The notes under the pieces: model-generated
The model's input: the letters and a program-made list of their open reading frames with translations, nothing else
The model's database searches: none
What the model was told of the DNA's origin: nothing
Shown here: positions 63,079 to 64,000 of the stretch, in pieces
Layout: every line of letters starts with the position of its first letter
Position numbering within the stretch: position 1 is the first letter of the stretch
Assembly (NCBI GenBank): GCA_014802105.1
Contig: JAAVCX010000008.1
Location: forward strand, 6,343 to 70,342
Reading direction: 5' to 3'
From: Bacteroides sp.
Lineage (GTDB): Bacteria; Bacteroidota; Bacteroidia; Bacteroidales; Muribaculaceae
DNA: 64,000 nt
Position numbers and translations under genes: made by a program

Positions 63079-63492
63079 ATGATGAATTTGATCGAGACAC
63101 GCAACCGCCATTTTATAGAAGCGGCACGCAAAGTGATCAGGGAATTGCCGGCAGGGGAGCCTATCGATATAGCTTCGGTGGCCGCGAAGGCCGCTATGAG
63201 TCGGGCTCCTCATTATTATTGCAGCTATGAGTATGCCCTGAGGGTTCTCAGGGTGCTTGGCCATGGTAGGCTTAAGATGCGTCGCGATCGTCGCAGGGCT
63301 ATGTTTGAGGAACTTCGGGCCAAGTGTGATCTCTATATGGAGCGTCACGGTTGCCGACTTCCCGAGGCTTTGGGATATGTACTCGCCGGCGAGAGTGCTT
63401 CTCAGTTTTTCATTTCGGGAGCTACGGCCCTGAGACTCGTGCAACAATTGCGTGGCCTGGGCTCGCCGCTCTCAGAAAGGAGGGCCGGCTGA
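63079..63492 (+). CDS. Hypothetical basic protein of the phage-like operon
   Basis: A 137-residue basic helical protein. The N-terminal part (IDIASVAAKAAMSRAPHYYCSYEYALRVLRVLG) looks like a small DNA-binding or helix-turn-helix segment followed by an arginine-rich stretch (KMRRDRRRAMFEEL). No family is recognised. Its stop overlaps the next start by one base (TGATG), so the two are co-translated. A role in packaging, as a small terminase-like partner, is possible but unsupported. Confidence 0.7.
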   Translation: MMNLIETRNRHFIEAARKVIRELPAGEPIDIASVAAKAAMSRAPHYYCSYEYALRVLRVLGHGRLKMRRDRRRAMFEELRAKCDLYMERHGCRLPEALGYVLAGESASQFFISGATALRLVQQLRGLGSPLSERRAG

Positions 63493-63932
63493 TGGAGACC
63501 ACGATGGAGTTTGGACTCTCCGACGAGAGAATTATAGAAAACATGAGAGGACTGGCTGCGATCCATATACTCTCGCGCGAAGATGAGTCGCCGTTGGCTC
63601 CGCTGATGTGTGAGGGCCGTCGCGAATTGCTTGCCAACACTGTGCGCGATGCCTTTGTCGAGAGTGTCACTTCTCTCCCGGCGGCCGTGATCGACTTAGA
63701 TATAGATCGGTTGAGGCTTACCTTAGCGGTGGGTCGAGCTCTGGGGACTGACCGCCTGTTGCCGGTGGCGAGGACGCTCGAACAGTTGGTCTCGGCAAGG
63801 GCGATGTCTATGTGGTGTCGGCTCTCCGGGCTCGAAAGGGAGGGGAGCTCATTTGACTCACTGGCCGAGAACTGGCGTAAGCGACTCAGAGCTCTGCTCA
63901 CCCCCCGGGGATTTATAAGGGAGGCAGTATAG
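63492..63932 (+). CDS. Hypothetical helical protein of the phage-like operon
   Basis: The 146-residue protein starts at ATG 63492 (METTMEFGLSDERII); the longer frame from 63351 lies within the previous gene. It is largely helical and soluble, with no recognised family. Its last codons and stop (GCA GTA TAG) merge into the heptamer array: the stop is part of the first GTATAGA unit. Confidence 0.65.
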   Translation: METTMEFGLSDERIIENMRGLAAIHILSREDESPLAPLMCEGRRELLANTVRDAFVESVTSLPAAVIDLDIDRLRLTLAVGRALGTDRLLPVARTLEQLVSARAMSMWCRLSGLEREGSSFDSLAENWRKRLRALLTPRGFIREAV

Positions 63933-64000
63933 AGTATAGAGTATAGAGTATAAAGTATAGAGTATAGAGTATAAAGTATAGAGTATAGAGTATAAAGTAT
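63927..64000. repeat. Tandem heptamer array (GTATAGA / GTATAAA), cut by the window edge
   Basis: Ten complete heptamers and part of an eleventh follow without interruption. The order (GTATAGA, GTATAGA, GTATAAA) repeats three times after one extra GTATAGA, so a 21-bp higher-order unit has formed. The array starts inside the 3' end of the preceding gene. The same heptamer occurs at 19860-19901. Confidence 0.95.

Noticed and set aside
63927-64000. Heptamer array as a CRISPR array
   Set aside because: The units are 7 bases with no spacers and no cas genes nearby.

Overview
The window looks like a chromosomal segment of a Bacteroidales bacterium, most likely a gut Muribaculaceae-type member. This is inferred from four things: promoters of the Bacteroidota form TAnnTTTG, genes without obvious Shine-Dalgarno sequences, Bacteroidales-type families (GH3-like enzyme, DUF721, a type IX secretion tail, OMPLA-like phospholipase), and a GC-rich core interrupted by an AT-richer accessory island. 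MurE carries the DNPR motif, so the peptidoglycan is probably of the meso-diaminopimelate type.

Region 1 (1-8750) is an accessory island. It starts with a string of small, tightly coupled, mostly unrecognised genes (2-3460). These include a DprA-like protein without its usual C-terminal domain, a small cysteine-rich protein and, most notably, a 135-residue protein that resembles the C-terminal half of FtsZ alone, including its T7 synergy loop. A WG-repeat gene follows, bracketed by two 184-bp direct repeats; the second is the 3' end of a duplicated gene. A transposase remnant lies in the same interval. Next come a primase-like gene interrupted by two in-frame TAG codons and a convergent tyrosine integrase. 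Beyond the integrase is a palindrome and a pair of direct repeats that may be recombination sites.

Region 2 (8752-24846) is the division and cell wall cluster on the minus strand, transcribed rsmH-ftsL-ftsI-murE-mraY-murD-ftsW-murG-murC-ftsQ-ftsA-ftsZ. mraZ, murF and ddl are absent from it. Two of its spacers hold short tandem repeats. Region 3 (25010-31327) is a minus-strand run of alkaline phosphatase, GH3-like enzyme, RsmF-like methyltransferase, thioesterase, DUF721 protein and recF.

Region 4 (31445-43983) mixes envelope functions: a beta-helix lipoprotein, a DUF4919-like protein, trmD, two glycosyltransferases, a DUF4369-like lipoprotein, a phospholipase A1-like outer-membrane protein, an acyltransferase and a 1,292-residue pectin methylesterase-pectate lyase fusion with a type IX sorting tail. 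Region 5 (44322-53731) holds a large membrane protein of unknown role, sufE, a SNF2 helicase with an unknown partner, panB and recA.

Region 6 (53732-60945) holds a candidate small RNA, a peptide transporter, an M16 peptidase, a MetE-like protein without the usual metal-binding cysteines, a MoeB/ThiF-like enzyme and bioB. Region 7 (61090-63932) is a phage-like operon with a recognisable portal protein, ending in an array of heptamers (GTATAGA type) that runs off the window. The same heptamer family occurs between murE and mraY.

No tRNA, rRNA or CRISPR array was recognised.
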